From NCBI RefSeq assembly GCF_947495965.1, contig NZ_CANMBB010000002.1, positions 1 through 64,000 on the forward strand: a stretch of DNA of 64,000 nucleotides. The letters are read 5' to 3'. Shown here piece after piece: positions 35,224 through 43,821 of this stretch. Source of the DNA: an uncultured Maribacter sp. GTDB lineage: Bacteria; Bacteroidota; Bacteroidia; Flavobacteriales; Flavobacteriaceae. Position 1 is the first letter of the stretch; every line of letters begins with the position of its first letter. A model generated the notes under the pieces. The model was given only the letters and a program-made list of their open reading frames with translations. It did no database searches and had not been told where the DNA came from. The position numbers and the translations under genes are program-made.

Positions 35224-36534
35224 TTAATTTAAAGCTTCTTTATAGAATTTTAAACAACGTTCCCTTGCAAAAGTATGGTCTACAATTTTAGAAGGGTAAT
35301 TTAGTTCTTGAAATTCTGGAACCCATTTATTTATGTACTCTAACTTGCTGTCAAACTTTTTTATTTGTGTTGTTGGGTTAAAAATTCTAAAATACGGTGC
35401 TGCATCTACGCCACTTCCAGAGGCCCATTGCCAGTTACCTATGTTAGAACTTAATTCATAGTCTAATAGTTTTTCTGCAAAATAGGCTTCTCCCCAACGC
35501 CAATCTATTAATAAGTGTTTGCATAGAAAACTAGCGGTAAGCATACGCACTCTATTATGCATATACCCAGTTGTATTTAATTCTCGCATTCCAGCATCTA
35601 CTAAAGGATAGCCAGTTTTCCCATTTTTCCATGCTTCAAACTCTTGTTCGTTATTTCTCCAATCTATTCTATCATATTTTGGTTTAAAAGAAAAATGAAT
35701 GGTCTTAGGAAAATGCCAAAGAATTTGCATGAAAAATTCTCTCCAAATTAATTCATTCCAGAAAACTTCATTGTCTTCATTAATTGCTTTTAATAACATT
35801 TTTCTAATGGATACGGTTCCAAATCGTAAATGAGGACCTAATTTTGAAGTGCCTTTTTCTTTTGCTGGGAAGTTTCTTGTTTCCTCGTAATGTTGAATTA
35901 AAAATGGAGTAGTGGTAGGGTTTTCTACTTTTATGGAAGAAGGAGTAAAACCAATTTCTTTTAAAGTTTTATTTTCTGTGTTACTATCTTTAATACAATT
36001 ATTTAAAAAAGTTTCACTGGGAAATTGTTTTAAGTGAATGCTAGGATTAAATTGTGCTTTCCATTTATTTTTATAGGGAGTATATACTACGTAAGGTGTA
36101 GAATCAGCCTTTAAAATATTTCCTTTTTCAAAAACTACTTGGTCTTTAAAAGATTTAAAATGTATGTTTTTATCATTCAATATTTTTTGAATTTCTAAAT
36201 CCCTTTTTATGGCATATGGCTCGTAGTCATGATTTGTAAAAACAGTTTCTATAGTATAGTTTTTAGTAAGACTTTTAAAAATTTCTTTGGGCTCGTCATG
36301 GAATACGGCAAGTGAGCTACTGTATTTTTTAGAGAGTGTTTCTCTCATTTCTTGAAGAGTTTTGTGAATAAAACTTACTCTTGCATCATTTTTGGGAAGC
36401 TTGTCTAAAATAGTTTTATCAAAAATAAAAATAGGAAGAACAGGGTTTCCACTTTGCAATGCGTTATACAAACCAACATTATCCTGTAAACGTAAATCTC
36501 TTCTAAACCAAAAAACAGAAATTTTTGCTTTCAT
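35224..36534 (-). CDS. phr: deoxyribodipyrimidine photolyase (class I CPD type)
   Basis: A 436-residue FAD enzyme that repairs UV dimers with blue light. N-terminal Rossmann part (VFWFRRDLRLQDNVGLYNAL) and the C-terminal FAD domain (TSKLGPHLRFGTVSIR, WNELIWREFF, YPLVDAGMRELNTTGYMHNRVRM, GNWQWASGSG). The length fits the class I enzymes of Bacteroidota. Its ATG directly follows the SDR stop (TAAATG), so it is co-translated in an SRPBCC-SDR-phr operon. Confidence 0.95.
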   Translation of the reverse strand: MKAKISVFWFRRDLRLQDNVGLYNALQSGNPVLPIFIFDKTILDKLPKNDARVSFIHKTLQEMRETLSKKYSSSLAVFHDEPKEIFKSLTKNYTIETVFTNHDYEPYAIKRDLEIQKILNDKNIHFKSFKDQVVFEKGNILKADSTPYVVYTPYKNKWKAQFNPSIHLKQFPSETFLNNCIKDSNTENKTLKEIGFTPSSIKVENPTTTPFLIQHYEETRNFPAKEKGTSKLGPHLRFGTVSIRKMLLKAINEDNEVFWNELIWREFFMQILWHFPKTIHFSFKPKYDRIDWRNNEQEFEAWKNGKTGYPLVDAGMRELNTTGYMHNRVRMLTASFLCKHLLIDWRWGEAYFAEKLLDYELSSNIGNWQWASGSGVDAAPYFRIFNPTTQIKKFDSKLEYINKWVPEFQELNYPSKIVDHTFARERCLKFYKEALN

Positions 36535-37227
36535 TTATCCTTTATTTATTTGCGATAAACCACCATCTATTCCTATTGTTTGACCTGTAATCCAGCTACT
36601 TTTATCGCTAATTAAAAAATGGGCCATACTTGCAATATCTTCTGTGTTGCCAATTCTTTTTAAAGGATGCCTGTTGGCCATTGCTTCTCTTCTTTTGTCA
36701 TTGTTTAATAAGCGTTTGGATAAAGGAGTATCTACTAAGGAAGGAGCAATTACATTTACTCTAATTTTTGGGGCATATTCCGCAGCTATTGATTTTGCAA
36801 AACCTTCAATAGCACCTTTAGCAGCAGCAATACTTGAATGAAAAGGCATACCGGTACCAACAGCAACAGTGCTAAATAGAACAATACTTGCTTCGTCTGT
36901 CATTATGGGAATAACACTTTTAACTACATTAACTAAGCTAAAAAAGTTAATTTCCATATCCTCACGAAAAGATTCTGTTGTTAGTATTTTAAATGGTTTT
37001 AGATTTATACTGCCTGGGCAGTATATTAATCCATGAAGAACATCTGGTAATAATGAAGTTTCTAAGTTGTCTTTAGTAGCATCAAACTTTATGTACTTAA
37101 CATCTTCTGGGATACTATTTTCTTTAGACCTGTTTGCTACATATAAATTATATTCGTCCTTTATATTATTTACTATGGTTTTTCCAATACCACTAGAGCC
37201 TCCAATTATGAGAATATTTTTTTTCAT
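36535..37227 (-). CDS. SDR-family oxidoreductase
   Basis: A 230-residue NAD(P)-dependent short-chain dehydrogenase. Cofactor motif GGSSGIG (residues 9-15), a Ser in the VLFSTVAVG strand and the catalytic tyrosine position filled by His or Ser in PFHSSIAAAKGAIEG; the usual Y-x-x-x-K reads S-x-x-x-K here. This departure means catalysis may be altered. The C-terminus SDKSSWITGQTIGIDGG is typical. It lies in the operon with SRPBCC and photolyase genes. The substrate is unknown. Confidence 0.88.
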   Translation of the reverse strand: MKKNILIIGGSSGIGKTIVNNIKDEYNLYVANRSKENSIPEDVKYIKFDATKDNLETSLLPDVLHGLIYCPGSINLKPFKILTTESFREDMEINFFSLVNVVKSVIPIMTDEASIVLFSTVAVGTGMPFHSSIAAAKGAIEGFAKSIAAEYAPKIRVNVIAPSLVDTPLSKRLLNNDKRREAMANRHPLKRIGNTEDIASMAHFLISDKSSWITGQTIGIDGGLSQINKG

Positions 37228-37228
37228 T

Positions 37229-37726
37229 TTAAAAACTTTTAAAAATTAATTCAGGATTTTCGTCTGTAACTTTTCCGAATAATTCTTCTAATTTTAGATA
37301 CCTGTAAGTAAAAATTTCTTTTAATTTTTTTTTGACGATTATAGGGTTTGCCAACTGCCCTAAAATACCCATAGGTATTTTGTAGTCTATTATGTCTTCC
37401 ATTATAACTCCTCCGTTTGTGGGTATTATAAAGTGCTTATGATGCCATAAAGAATATGGCCCAAACCTTTGTTCATCTACAAAATACTCTCCTTCTTTAA
37501 CATGAGTAATCTCTGTTACCCAAGTTGTCTTTATTCCAAGTACAGGCGTTACTTTGTAATGTATTATTTGACCAGAATACATTTTTTTATCTTGATTAGA
37601 TAGGATGTTAAATCCCATGTAATCTGGTGTAATTATTTTTAAGTTTGATGGATTTGATAAAAAGTCCCAAGCATCTTTTTGTGATATAGGGAGTTTTTGT
37701 TTGGCATGTAGTTGATAAAGTTTCAT
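37229..37726 (-). CDS. SRPBCC-family protein (cyclase/dehydrase-like)
   Basis: A 165-residue lipid-binding-fold protein: HAKQKLPISQKDAWDFLSNPSNLKIITPDYMGF and VKEGEYFVDEQRFGPYSLWHHKHF. Similar proteins neighbour photolyase or carotenoid genes in other flavobacteria (recalled, not checked). I chose the ATG at 37726 (MKLYQ) over the TTG five codons upstream. It leads a three-gene operon with 1 bp or less between genes. A TATATTTG box is only five bases before the ATG, which would give a leaderless message. Confidence 0.88.
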   Translation of the reverse strand: MKLYQLHAKQKLPISQKDAWDFLSNPSNLKIITPDYMGFNILSNQDKKMYSGQIIHYKVTPVLGIKTTWVTEITHVKEGEYFVDEQRFGPYSLWHHKHFIIPTNGGVIMEDIIDYKIPMGILGQLANPIIVKKKLKEIFTYRYLKLEELFGKVTDENPELIFKSF

Positions 37727-37730
37727 TAAA

Positions 37731-37738
37731 CAAATATA
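37731..37738 (-). promoter_or_regulatory. -7 element (TATATTTG) of the SRPBCC-SDR-phr operon
   Basis: On the minus strand TATATTTG fits TAnnTTTG and ends five bases before the ATG at 37726. A normal start point would fall at or inside the start codon. A clear -33 element is not visible, which fits a promoter that needs an activator. Confidence 0.4.
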
Positions 37739-37740
37739 CA

Positions 37741-37778
37741 ATTTTGTTTAACTTTTGTTATTAAAAATTAAACAAAAT
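37741..37778. promoter_or_regulatory. inverted-repeat operator upstream of the photolyase operon
   Basis: ATTTTGTTTAA (37741-37751) and TTAAACAAAAT (37768-37778) are a perfect 11-bp inverted repeat with a 16-bp spacer. A third related word, TTAAACAAAT, lies at 37726-37735. The site is next to the -7 box of the leftward operon. A MerR-type (light or stress) regulator is the guess; none is encoded nearby. Confidence 0.5.
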
Positions 37779-37858
37779 GTATGGTCGTTATTAAATTTTG
37801 TGAGTTTATTCCAGTTTATTTTAAGGATTTCTTAACAAATACACCCTATCATAATGTT

Positions 37859-37866
37859 TAGTTTTG
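37859..37866 (+). promoter_or_regulatory. -7 element (TAGTTTTG) of the DUF2911 gene
   Basis: TAGTTTTG fits TAnnTTTG and lies 20 bp before the ATG at 37886. The -33 element is not clear. Confidence 0.45.
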
Positions 37867-37885
37867 TGTGAACAATATAAAATAT

Positions 37886-38740
37886 ATGAAAATGAAAAAA
37901 TTATTATTAACATTAGTAACTGCAGCAGCTTCATTATCTATGAATGCTCAGATTACAACACCAGCACCTAGTCCTGCTTCTAAATTAGAGCAAAAAGTAG
38001 GTTTAACAGACGTTACTGTAGAATATTCTAGACCTTCTAAAAAGGGTAGAGAGGTTTTTGGAAATTTAGTTCCTTTTAATACTTTATGGAGAACAGGTGC
38101 AAATAAAAACACTACAATATCTTTTAGTGATGATGTAGTAATTAGTGGTACTGCGGTAAAAGCTGGTACGTATGCTGTTTTTACAAAACCTGGAAAAGAA
38201 AATTGGGAAGTACTTTTTTATTCTAATACAGAAAATTGGGGTGCGCCAAAAACATTAGATGAGAGCTTAGTTGTTGCCAAAGCAACAGCTAAAGTTTATG
38301 CTTTACCAATGGCTGTAGAGAGTTTTACAATTACTATTGATGATTTAACTAATAATGGAGCATCTTTAGGAATTTTATGGGATAAAACAATGGTAAATGT
38401 TCCTTTTACTGTTCCTACAGATGTTAAAGCATCTAAAAGTATAGAAACTGTAATGAATGGGCCTTCTGCAAATGATTATTATGCAGCTGCTTCTTACTAT
38501 TATGAGGCAGATAAAGATTTAAAGCAAGCGCAAGAGTGGATAGCTAAAGCGGTTTCTATGAATGATAAAGCTTTTTGGATGTCTAGAAGACAGTCTCTTA
38601 TTTATGCGAAACAAGGAGATAATAAAAATGCTATTGCTGCAGCAAAAAGGTCTTTAGCAGCTGCTAAAGAAGCTGGTAATGCAGATTATATAAAAATGAA
38701 TAAAGACTCTTTAACAGAGTGGGGTATTGAAGTAGAATAG
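37886..38740 (+). CDS. secreted DUF2911 protein with C-terminal helical repeat
   Basis: A 284-residue exported protein (signal ends near MNAQ). The DUF2911 domain covers about residues 25-175 (VTVEYSRPSKKGREVFGNLVPFNTLWRTGANKNTTISF). The last 100 residues are a TPR-like helical region (YYAAASYYYEADKDLKQAQEWIAKAV...). DUF2911 is common in Bacteroidota and has no known activity. The start may be ATG at 37886 or 37892; an upstream GTG at 37868 is unlikely. Confidence 0.88.
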   Translation: MKMKKLLLTLVTAAASLSMNAQITTPAPSPASKLEQKVGLTDVTVEYSRPSKKGREVFGNLVPFNTLWRTGANKNTTISFSDDVVISGTAVKAGTYAVFTKPGKENWEVLFYSNTENWGAPKTLDESLVVAKATAKVYALPMAVESFTITIDDLTNNGASLGILWDKTMVNVPFTVPTDVKASKSIETVMNGPSANDYYAAASYYYEADKDLKQAQEWIAKAVSMNDKAFWMSRRQSLIYAKQGDNKNAIAAAKRSLAAAKEAGNADYIKMNKDSLTEWGIEVE

Positions 38741-38770
38741 CCATATATATAACTCTGATTTTATAAATTT

Positions 38771-38804
38771 AAAAAGCCATAATTATTTAAAATTATGGCT
38801 TTTT
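38771..38804. terminator. bidirectional terminator between DUF2911 gene and galT
   Basis: AAAAAGCCATAATT and AATTATGGCTTTTT pair fully around a 6-base loop. A- and T-runs on either side let it stop both the rightward DUF2911 and the leftward gal operon. Confidence 0.9.
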
Positions 38805-38915
38805 GTTGTTTAGAGTTGAGTTGGTTATTTATTCTACAAAATAATTGCTTCTTAAATACTCGGGGGATTGTCTCTAAATTTATTGTCTGCATTTATGAAT
38901 TATTCTCTTGAATTT

Positions 38916-39929
38916 TTATAGGTCTCTTAGACTTTTAGCAGCTAACTCTGCTGTTATGTCTCTTTGCGGCATACCAAACATTTCATAACCTACCATAAAT
39001 TTCTTTACTGTTGCAGAACGTAATAAAGGAGGGTAGAAACTCATATGAAAATGCCATTCTGGATACTCTCCGTTTGTTGGAGATTGATGTATACCAGAAG
39101 AATAAGGAAAAGAGGTGTCAAATAACTTATCGTATTTCTGCGTTACAATTTTTAATTGTTCTGCATAATCTAACTTTTCTTTATCTGTAAGTTCACTAAT
39201 ACTTTTTCTATGGTTTTTAGGAACAATCATTACTTCATATGGCCAAACAGCCCAAAATGGAACTAAACTAACAAAACTATCATTTTCAGCAATAATTCGT
39301 TCTTTTTCTTTAAGTTCTTGTTCTATATATGCAGTTAATAAGCTCTTTCCATGTTTTTGAAAATACTCTTTTTGTTTTTCTGTTTTCTTTAAAACTTCAT
39401 TTGGGATAGACTTTTGCGCCCATATTTGTCCATGCGGGTGTGGATTGCTACATCCCATTGTTGCTCCTTTATTTTCAAATATTTGAACATGATTAATTTC
39501 TGGCTTAGCACCTAATTCCTTATACTCATCTTGCCAAGTAGTAATAACTTTTTCTATATCTGCTACTTCCATATCAGGTAGCGTTAAGGAATGATTTGGA
39601 GAAAAACATATTACTTTACAAATACCAGTTTCTCCTTCTGCTTTTAAAAGCCCTTCGTCATATTTAAAATCTAAACTATTTGGAAGTAGTGCTCCAAAAT
39701 CATTATGAAAAACAAATGTATTTTTATAATCTGGATTTACTTCGCCATTAATTCTTGTATTTGTAGGGCATAAATAGCAATTTGGATCATACGTAATCAT
39801 TTCTGACTTAGCTGTCTCTTCTTTTTTTCCTTGCCATGGTCTTTTTGTTCTATGTGGGGAAACCAAAACCCATTCGCCTGTTAAAATATTATATCGTCTA
39901 TGCGGTGCAGCATTAAAATTATCGTTCAT
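38916..39929 (-). CDS. galT: galactose-1-phosphate uridylyltransferase
   Basis: A 337-residue GalT: the active site HPH motif is in GCSNPHPHGQIWAQ, preceded by the metal cysteines YLCPTNTRING, with later EWHFHMSFYPPLL for the second site. It moves UMP from UDP-glucose to galactose-1-phosphate in the Leloir pathway. It lies 5 bp after galK in the same operon. Confidence 0.96.
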   Translation of the reverse strand: MNDNFNAAPHRRYNILTGEWVLVSPHRTKRPWQGKKEETAKSEMITYDPNCYLCPTNTRINGEVNPDYKNTFVFHNDFGALLPNSLDFKYDEGLLKAEGETGICKVICFSPNHSLTLPDMEVADIEKVITTWQDEYKELGAKPEINHVQIFENKGATMGCSNPHPHGQIWAQKSIPNEVLKKTEKQKEYFQKHGKSLLTAYIEQELKEKERIIAENDSFVSLVPFWAVWPYEVMIVPKNHRKSISELTDKEKLDYAEQLKIVTQKYDKLFDTSFPYSSGIHQSPTNGEYPEWHFHMSFYPPLLRSATVKKFMVGYEMFGMPQRDITAELAAKSLRDL

Positions 39930-39934
39930 TTTGC

Positions 39935-41095
39935 TTAAGAATTTAAAATATGTACGCTATCGTCTATTTGTAAATGATAATATTCAGAAGTAATTCCAGT
40001 TTCTTTTTTATAAGCTGCTAAAATGTTTTTTACAGCAACTTCTCTGTTTTCATCTTTAATTAAATTAATGGTGCAACCTCCAAAGCCTCCACCCATCATT
40101 CTAGAACCTACAACTCCTTCTTGTTCTTGGCTTACATCTACTAAGTAGTCTATTTCAGAAGTGCTAATTTCAAAATCTGAAGACATAGATCTATGTCCTT
40201 CTAATAAAATAGTTCCAATTTCTTTTGCATCCCCTTTTTCTAATGCTGTTATCATTTTTAGAACTCTACCATTTTCTTTTATAACATAAAGAGCTCTTTT
40301 AAAATCTATTGGTGAAACACTATCTTTTACTTTCAGAATAGCTTCTTCTGTAACATCTCTTAATGAGGCTACAGTAGGGTTTGTTTCTTTAATTTTTGCT
40401 ACTATGTTTTCACAAGATTGTCTTCTGTCATTATACTCATTACCAACAGCTAATTCATGTTTTATATTGGAGTTTATAAGTACCCAGCTATATCCTACTA
40501 AATTAATTGGAACATATTTATAACTTAAATCTTTACAATCTAAGAACAGTGCATTAGATTTTTTACCAAATAAAACAGCGTATTGATCCATTAACCCACA
40601 ATTTAGGCCAATTCTATGTTCCGCAGCTTGTCCAATTTTAGCAATTTCTTCTCTAGGTATTTTTAAATCTAACAACTCAGAAATAGCAAGTGTAAAACCA
40701 CAACAAAGAGCAGCCGATGAGGAAAGACCAGACCCTATTGGAATGTCTCCTCCAAAAACACAATCTATGCCTTTAAGTGTATAATTTTTTTCATTTAAGA
40801 TTTCAATAATGGCTTTAAAATATTTTCCCCAAAAACAAGAAAATTCTGGACCATTGCCTTTTAAATTTAAAGTTATTTTTTCTGGAAGCGTTAAAAAAGC
40901 TTCTATATTAAATGTAGAAGTGTCATTTACTTGCATTGCAAAATAAATAGCTTTTTCTATAGAAGCTGGTAAAACATAACCTAAATTATAATCTGTGTGT
41001 TCTCCTATTATATTTACTCTTCCCGGAGACTTTATTAATACTGGGTTAGGAGAATAATTTTCTTTAAAAAAGCTTTCTACGCTATCTTTAATCAT
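39935..41095 (-). CDS. galK: galactokinase
   Basis: A 386-residue GHMP kinase. Motif 1 is SPGRVNIIGEHTDYNLGYVLPA, motif 2 PIGSGLSSSAAL (ATP-binding), and motif 3 MGGGFGGCTINL near the C-terminus. It phosphorylates galactose at C1. A perfect 21-bp palindrome with core TGTATAATATACA lies 48-68 bp upstream of its start; a Nudix-type regulator gene is next upstream. Confidence 0.96.
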   Translation of the reverse strand: MIKDSVESFFKENYSPNPVLIKSPGRVNIIGEHTDYNLGYVLPASIEKAIYFAMQVNDTSTFNIEAFLTLPEKITLNLKGNGPEFSCFWGKYFKAIIEILNEKNYTLKGIDCVFGGDIPIGSGLSSSAALCCGFTLAISELLDLKIPREEIAKIGQAAEHRIGLNCGLMDQYAVLFGKKSNALFLDCKDLSYKYVPINLVGYSWVLINSNIKHELAVGNEYNDRRQSCENIVAKIKETNPTVASLRDVTEEAILKVKDSVSPIDFKRALYVIKENGRVLKMITALEKGDAKEIGTILLEGHRSMSSDFEISTSEIDYLVDVSQEQEGVVGSRMMGGGFGGCTINLIKDENREVAVKNILAAYKKETGITSEYYHLQIDDSVHILNS

Positions 41096-41142
41096 ACTTT
41101 AAATTATTAATGAATAATGGTTGCAATATAAGCATTATTTTT

Positions 41143-41163
41143 TAAATGTATAATATACATTTA
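41143..41163. promoter_or_regulatory. perfect 21-bp palindrome, candidate operator of galK
   Basis: A 10-bp arm and its exact complement around one central A, core TGTATAATATACA. It lies between the Nudix-type regulator stop and galK. A site matching 16 of 21 bases is upstream of the regulator (41910-41930), which suggests both are bound by that regulator. Confidence 0.6.
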
Positions 41164-41184
41164 TTGAGTAGGGTGCAAAAAAAA

Positions 41185-41883
41185 CTAGATTTCGAAGTTA
41201 TACCCTTTTGCGATTAAATCATCAAATTTTTCTTTATCAAAACGATATAAAAATGCTCCTTTTTTAGAATTTGTTCTGTCTTTTTTATCCGTTTTTATTA
41301 AAATATTTAGAGAAAGAAACTTTTTTCTAAAATTTCGAGAATCTAACGGTCTTTGATAAATACATTCATATAAAGTTTGCAAATCTGGTAATGTAAAATA
41401 TTTGGGTAATAATTTAAAACCAATAGGTTGGTGCCTTACTTTATTTCTTAATTCTATGATAGCATCTTCTACCATTTGTCTATGGTCTAATATTAATTCA
41501 GGTATTTCATTTATATTAAACCACTCTGCATCAAATTCTTTTACTTGTTCAATATCAAAGTCATTTATTCCTATAAGGCTATAATGCCCTATAGAAATTA
41601 CGCGTTCTCCTGGGTCTCTATTTATATTGCCATAGGTTTTAAGTTCTTCTAAAAAAATGTCTTTTAAACCTGTAGACTCAAATAAAATTTGTTTTGCAGC
41701 ATCGTTAATAGATAAATCATTTTGTACAAAAGCACCAACTAAAGACCATTGCCCTTTTAACGGAGCTACTTTTCTTTTAAATAATAAAAGTTTAAGGTTA
41801 TTGGAGTCAAAACCAAAAATTATACAGTCTACAGCAACCAGAATTTTTTGTTGAACGTCATATGACGAATCTAATAATTTCAT
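41185..41883 (-). CDS. Nudix-related NrtR/AraR-type transcriptional regulator
   Basis: A 232-residue two-domain protein. The N-terminal part resembles a Nudix domain (VDCIIFGFDSNNLKLLLFKRKVAPLKGQWSLVGAFVQNDLSI) but the catalytic Nudix box is degenerate (AAKQILFESTGLKDI, lacking the REx2EE core). The C-terminal third (LYECIYQRPLDSRNFRKKFLSLNILIKT) is a winged helix like NrtR. In Bacteroidota such proteins regulate sugar genes (AraR type). Its place between symporter and galK suggests control of galactose use. Sugar or phosphosugar would be the effector (inference). Confidence 0.9.
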   Translation of the reverse strand: MKLLDSSYDVQQKILVAVDCIIFGFDSNNLKLLLFKRKVAPLKGQWSLVGAFVQNDLSINDAAKQILFESTGLKDIFLEELKTYGNINRDPGERVISIGHYSLIGINDFDIEQVKEFDAEWFNINEIPELILDHRQMVEDAIIELRNKVRHQPIGFKLLPKYFTLPDLQTLYECIYQRPLDSRNFRKKFLSLNILIKTDKKDRTNSKKGAFLYRFDKEKFDDLIAKGYNFEI

Positions 41884-41909
41884 GTAAAAGGTTTAATTTA
41901 AGTCACTAT

Positions 41910-41930
41910 TTAATGTAAAATATACAAGAA
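41910..41930. promoter_or_regulatory. second copy of the gal palindrome upstream of the regulator gene
   Basis: Core TGTAAAATATACA differs from the galK site by one base in the core; the right arm is degenerate. It lies 27-47 bp upstream of the regulator start, suggesting autoregulation. Confidence 0.5.
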
Positions 41931-41975
41931 AAAGTGATTTAAATAATAATTTACGCAATATAAAGAAAATCTTGA

Positions 41976-43709
41976 TTAAGCTCTAATCTGATTTTTTTGT
42001 TCTTTTTTATCAAAAATTTGAAAGAGTATTGCAATAAAAATTACGAATGCTGCACCAATAAAATTTAGCCATAAATATCCAAGTTTTTCTTCGCCAGCAG
42101 GGTAAATGTGTATTAGGTAGTAATATATAAAGCATACAATAATTTGGGTAAGTATAGCAGCAAAAAACACTGCGTTACCCTTTATCCATTTTAAAAAGAA
42201 GGCCAATAAAAAAATACCTAAAACGTTACCGTAAAATATACTTCCTATAATATTAACGAGCTGTATTAAATTGTCAAATAAATTGGCAATACAGGCAATT
42301 AAAATGGCGATTACTCCCCATATTAAAGTAAACCATTTAGAGGCAGTTACATAATGTTTTTCTGTAAAAGTTCCTTTTCTGTTCCTTTTATATAAATCTA
42401 ATGCTGTTATTGTTCCTAAAGCATTTAATTCTGATGCTGTTGAAGACATTGCTGCAGATAGTATTACGGCAAGCAAAAGACCAATTAACCCCTTTGGTAG
42501 GTTGTTTAGTATAAAATGTATAAAAACATAATCTTTATCATTAGTTTCTGTACTATTGTCTGCTTTTTTTATGATTTCTTTTGCAAGAACTCTGTTTTCT
42601 GCATCTTTCTGATTAATTTTTATAATGTGCTGTTTAGCTTCTTGAATAGCAGTATATTCTTTTAAATCTAAAGCAGAAGAGAATTTATTTTGAGCTATGT
42701 GTTTTTCCGCTTCTAATTTTATTTGTTCTTTTTGTAGTAATTTATATTCGTCCTTATATTTAGAATTTAATACAGTTTCTGTTGCAGAAGGATTAAAGTT
42801 TAAGGGTGCTGGGTTGTATTGATAAAAAACAAAAACCATTACACCTACTAGAAGGATAAAGAATTGCATTGGAATTTTTAAGATGCCATTAAATACCAAT
42901 CCTAATTGACTTTCACGAACAGATTTTCCTGATAAATAGCGTTGTACCTGACTTTGGTCTGTACCAAAATAGGACAGTGCCAAAAACAAACCTCCAGTAA
43001 TGCCGCTCCAGAATGTATATCTACTTTTAGTGTTAAGGCTAAAATCTAATATTTCTAGTTTATTGTTAGCTCCAGCAATTTTTAAAGCTTTGGTAAAAGA
43101 AATATCCGACGGGAAATAATCTAGGATAAAAAAGAATGCCAAAAACATTCCAGACATTATTATAAACATTTGTTGTTTTTGCGTAACACTTACCGCTTTT
43201 GTGCCTCCAGAAACAGTATATATAATAACTAAAGTTCCTATAATTATATTAAGAGTTCTTAAATGCCAACCTAATACTGCAGATAAAATTATAGAAGGAG
43301 CAAAAATGGTAATTCCTGCCGCTAGCCCTCTTTGTATTAAAAATAATATAGCAGCTAGGGTTCTTGTTTTTAGGTCAAATCTATTCTCTAAAAACTCATA
43401 GGCGGTATATACCTTCATTTCGTGGTAAAGAGGTATAAAAACCAAACAAATAATAATCATTGCAAGAGGTAGTCCAAAGTAAAATTGAACAAAACCCATA
43501 CCGTCATGAAAAGCTTGCCCTGGTGTAGATAAAAAAGTAATAGCACTTGCCTGGGTTGCCATTACAGAAAGGCCAATTGTCCACCATTTTGCTTTATTAC
43601 CACCACGAATATATTCATCTACATTGGTGCTTCCTTTTGTTTTCCAAACTCCATAACCAACAATAAACAGTAGTGTTCCGCTAAGTATTACCCAATCTAA
43701 TATTCCCAT
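41976..43709 (-). CDS. sodium/solute symporter (SSS family), putative galactose uptake
   Basis: A 577-residue membrane protein with about 13-14 hydrophobic segments. SSS features: SVMATQASAITFLSTPGQAF (unwound TM1), TVSGGTKAVSVTQKQQ, and YFGTDQSQVQRYLSG with QxxR of the family. A charged cytoplasmic insert of about 90 residues (from 315 to 405) separates later helices. Sugar substrate is inferred from the gal genes next to it. It starts 1 bp after a 36-residue membrane peptide gene. Confidence 0.9.
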   Translation of the reverse strand: MGILDWVILSGTLLFIVGYGVWKTKGSTNVDEYIRGGNKAKWWTIGLSVMATQASAITFLSTPGQAFHDGMGFVQFYFGLPLAMIIICLVFIPLYHEMKVYTAYEFLENRFDLKTRTLAAILFLIQRGLAAGITIFAPSIILSAVLGWHLRTLNIIIGTLVIIYTVSGGTKAVSVTQKQQMFIIMSGMFLAFFFILDYFPSDISFTKALKIAGANNKLEILDFSLNTKSRYTFWSGITGGLFLALSYFGTDQSQVQRYLSGKSVRESQLGLVFNGILKIPMQFFILLVGVMVFVFYQYNPAPLNFNPSATETVLNSKYKDEYKLLQKEQIKLEAEKHIAQNKFSSALDLKEYTAIQEAKQHIIKINQKDAENRVLAKEIIKKADNSTETNDKDYVFIHFILNNLPKGLIGLLLAVILSAAMSSTASELNALGTITALDLYKRNRKGTFTEKHYVTASKWFTLIWGVIAILIACIANLFDNLIQLVNIIGSIFYGNVLGIFLLAFFLKWIKGNAVFFAAILTQIIVCFIYYYLIHIYPAGEEKLGYLWLNFIGAAFVIFIAILFQIFDKKEQKNQIRA

Positions 43710-43710
43710 A

Positions 43711-43821
43711 TTAACAGAAAGAAGTCATTATATAGAAAAAAACTAATATGTATGCTATATTAAGAACAAGTACTAATGTGTATTCTTTTTTCCATAAAGA
43801 TTCTTTTATTTTGTTTTTCAT
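43711..43821 (-). CDS. 36-residue single-span membrane peptide, coupled to the symporter
   Basis: This small gene encodes MKNKIKESLWKKEY, then a hydrophobic helix (about residues 15-32) ending MTSFC. The start ATG overlaps the stop of the PIG-L gene as ATGA (43818-43821), and its stop is 1 bp before the symporter ATG, so it fits with neither gap nor overlap left over. The basic N-terminus implies it lies inside and the tail outside. It could be a small subunit of the SSS transporter. It is too short for family recognition. Confidence 0.72.
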   Translation of the reverse strand: MKNKIKESLWKKEYTLVLVLNIAYILVFFYIMTSFC

